Shown here one piece after another: positions 62,801 through 64,000 of a DNA stretch of 64,000 nucleotides; within the stretch, counting starts at the first letter, position 1; the number at the start of each line of letters is the position of its first letter. The stretch is from NCBI GenBank assembly GCA_022376465.1, contig JACDTU010000012.1, positions 744,001 through 808,000 of the forward strand. Reading direction: 5' to 3'. The stretch comes from Cubamyces lactineus. Its lineage: Eukaryota; Basidiomycota; Agaricomycetes; Polyporales; Polyporaceae. The position numbers and the translations under genes are program-made. Under the pieces are notes generated by a model, which did no database searches, was not told where the DNA came from, and was given only the letters and a program-made list of their open reading frames with translations.

Positions 62801-63197
62801 GCGATCTTCGTAGACTTATTAATCCTCTGAATTTTCTTCTTGTGATACCATTGTTCAATGGTCCTCAAAGGATTGAATGTAAGTCTTTTGGAGTCTGGGT
62901 CTTTGTCATCCTCATCTGGTAGAGCACGCACAAATGAGACAATCAGATCTTGATTTAGAGGTTTGACTGGGGAATTCCATAGCATTCCCTCGGGTGGGTC
63001 GTGTTCACATTGGTATTTATAAATTCGCTGTTCCTTCTTGATAATATCCAGCTTGAAAGTGACTCAGCCACTTTCCCAGTTGATATTAGGATTATATTTG
63101 TGAATCCATGGCATGCCAAATAGAAAATTGTCCCGTCCAATGTCGGCAACATACTAATTGGTCAAAAGTTTCTTTCCTTGAATATTGAAAGTTCCTT
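59834..63197 (-). pseudogene. gypsy pol remnant of copy B, protease to chromodomain
   Basis: Beyond the part shared with copy A, this copy keeps the region after the protease (DIGRDNFLFGMPWIHKYNPN) and RT. RT fingers are LRPWDHTIKFKKDF, KSPLALPFFFITKKDGSLQP; the palm has CGLCNTPATFQNMMNDIFRD and VIYMEDILIFSNN. The catalytic YxDD reads YMED (62,161-62,172), so the first Asp is replaced by Glu. Stops occur after LTN, NWESG, VKDY, VQDY and KLDV; at least three sit where the family has Trp. Confidence 0.9.
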
Positions 63198-64000
63198 TGT
63201 TACACCCCGTGCTGTAACCCCAAAGTCCGAGCCCTGAACCCCTGTACTCTGTCCTGACTCCATACTACGTACTCCATTCTCCCGTACTCCGCTCTTCCGT
63301 ACTCCGTACCCCTGACTCCATTCTCCATACTCCGCACTTTGTACCCCACACTTCGGACTTCCCCCGACCCCATGACTTACATGTCTCAGATAACCCCTCA
63401 TGGCACTACCTACATGAGGCTTTGCTTACTGAGCTATCTGCGATATCTTACTTCTTGGCAAGTTACTTTGTACATTCATTCTACTCCTTCCTATCCCGTA
63501 CATCTCTTATTGTTTCTATCAGGTTTCTGACTTAGTATAATTACTATCCCGGAATGTAGTAGCTACTCAGTTCGGAAATCTCGTTAAGCTCGTCATTCTC
63601 GCCTTACTGGACTTATAGTCCATAGTCCGATACTCCACCCCGACCCCCCAGTCCAACCAACCTTTGTTCCCTTCCTACCTTCCCCTCCGACCCTACCCCG
63701 TTCCCAAGTCTGACCTCTGACCCGACAAGTCCGTACTCTGAAGTCCGCAAATAGAGGGCACCAAGTCGGAACCTGTGCGTTACTAATAGTTTTGCAAAAG
63801 TCCTTACATAGTGCTGGTCCGACCTCCAATTGTACTCCAACCCCGAACTCTGTTCAAGTCCTGACCACCGGAGTTGTACCCCCGGACGGCACGGTCCTAA
63901 CAGTATTTCCGAACTCACTGGGTTTCACTCAATATGTCCACTTGAACTGTAGTCCACACTCAGACTCAATCTCACGCCCTAGAGCAAGAAGACCCCGCTC
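63198..64000 (+). mobile_element. family C LTR, cut by window end
   Basis: TGTTACACCCCGTGC begins directly inside copy B after TCCTT. Internal words match the nested LTR at 56,741-57,578 read on the minus strand. ACTCCGTACTCC-type short repeats fill 63,230-63,360. The LTR or a full element continues past the window, so its right end and target duplication cannot be seen. Confidence 0.7.

Larger units (their letters stand above)
56646..63197 (-). mobile_element. Ty3/gypsy chromovirus copy B (inverted relative to copy A)
   Basis: On the minus strand this copy runs from a protease-proximal region at 63.19 kb through RT, RNase H, integrase, chromodomain and the 389-codon ORF to a 3' LTR. It is cut at its 5' side by another LTR at 63,198. 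The block 58,270-62,132 appears identical to 31,243-35,105 of copy A. The 3' LTR carries two nested LTR insertions. Many shared stops show the element was dead before the block was duplicated or homogenised. Confidence 0.92.

Overview
The window looks like nuclear DNA of an agaricomycete basidiomycete (mushroom or wood-decay type). I infer this from compact GC-rich genes split by many introns of roughly 50-60 bases, from a histidine acid phosphatase and a GT25-type glycosyltransferase of fungal form, and from several classes of degraded transposon, including chromodomain Ty3/gypsy elements. I name no species. All assignments rest on reading translations by eye; no database search was run.

Bases 1-8,675 are GC-rich and hold no gene I can support. 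At 8,676-10,026 (+) lies a six-exon CHS7-type chitin synthase export chaperone. A second stretch without recognisable genes follows (10,027-13,839). Bases 13,840-28,787 form a dense block of six conserved genes on strictly alternating strands: a membrane-anchored histidine acid phosphatase (-), mitochondrial-type glutamyl-tRNA synthetase (+), the N-recognin ubiquitin ligase UBR1 (-), the TRAPP subunit TRS33/TRAPPC6 (+), the rRNA-processing factor UTP18 (-) and a GT25-like glycosyltransferase (+). Three start-to-start gaps of 181-235 bases probably act as two-way promoters, and two tail-to-tail gaps are only 56-113 bases. Exon boundaries could be traced for all seven genes with consistent reading frame. 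The genes are housekeeping functions without a shared pathway.

From about 29 kb to the end the DNA is AT-richer and is a transposon graveyard. It holds a Ty3/gypsy chromovirus present twice in opposite orientation (copy A 31,215-35,469 +, copy B 56,646-63,197 -). The copies share a block of about 3.86 kb that looks identical, stop codons included. Also present are one solo LTR of the same family, a DDE_1 (pogo/CENP-B type) transposase gene with an open frame but an apparently deleted third catalytic motif, an internally deleted Tc1/mariner element with perfect 26-base terminal inverted repeats, a decayed hAT element, relics of two other gypsy families, and four further LTR insertions, three of them inside older elements. 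Several target-site duplications can be read directly.

The most notable items are the inverted identical block, whose identity stops exactly at a nested LTR insertion site; a 389-codon ORF of unknown function that stays open downstream of the broken pol gene in both copies; and two 51-base introns of UBR1 that are multiples of three and free of stops, one of them inside the degron-binding UBR box.
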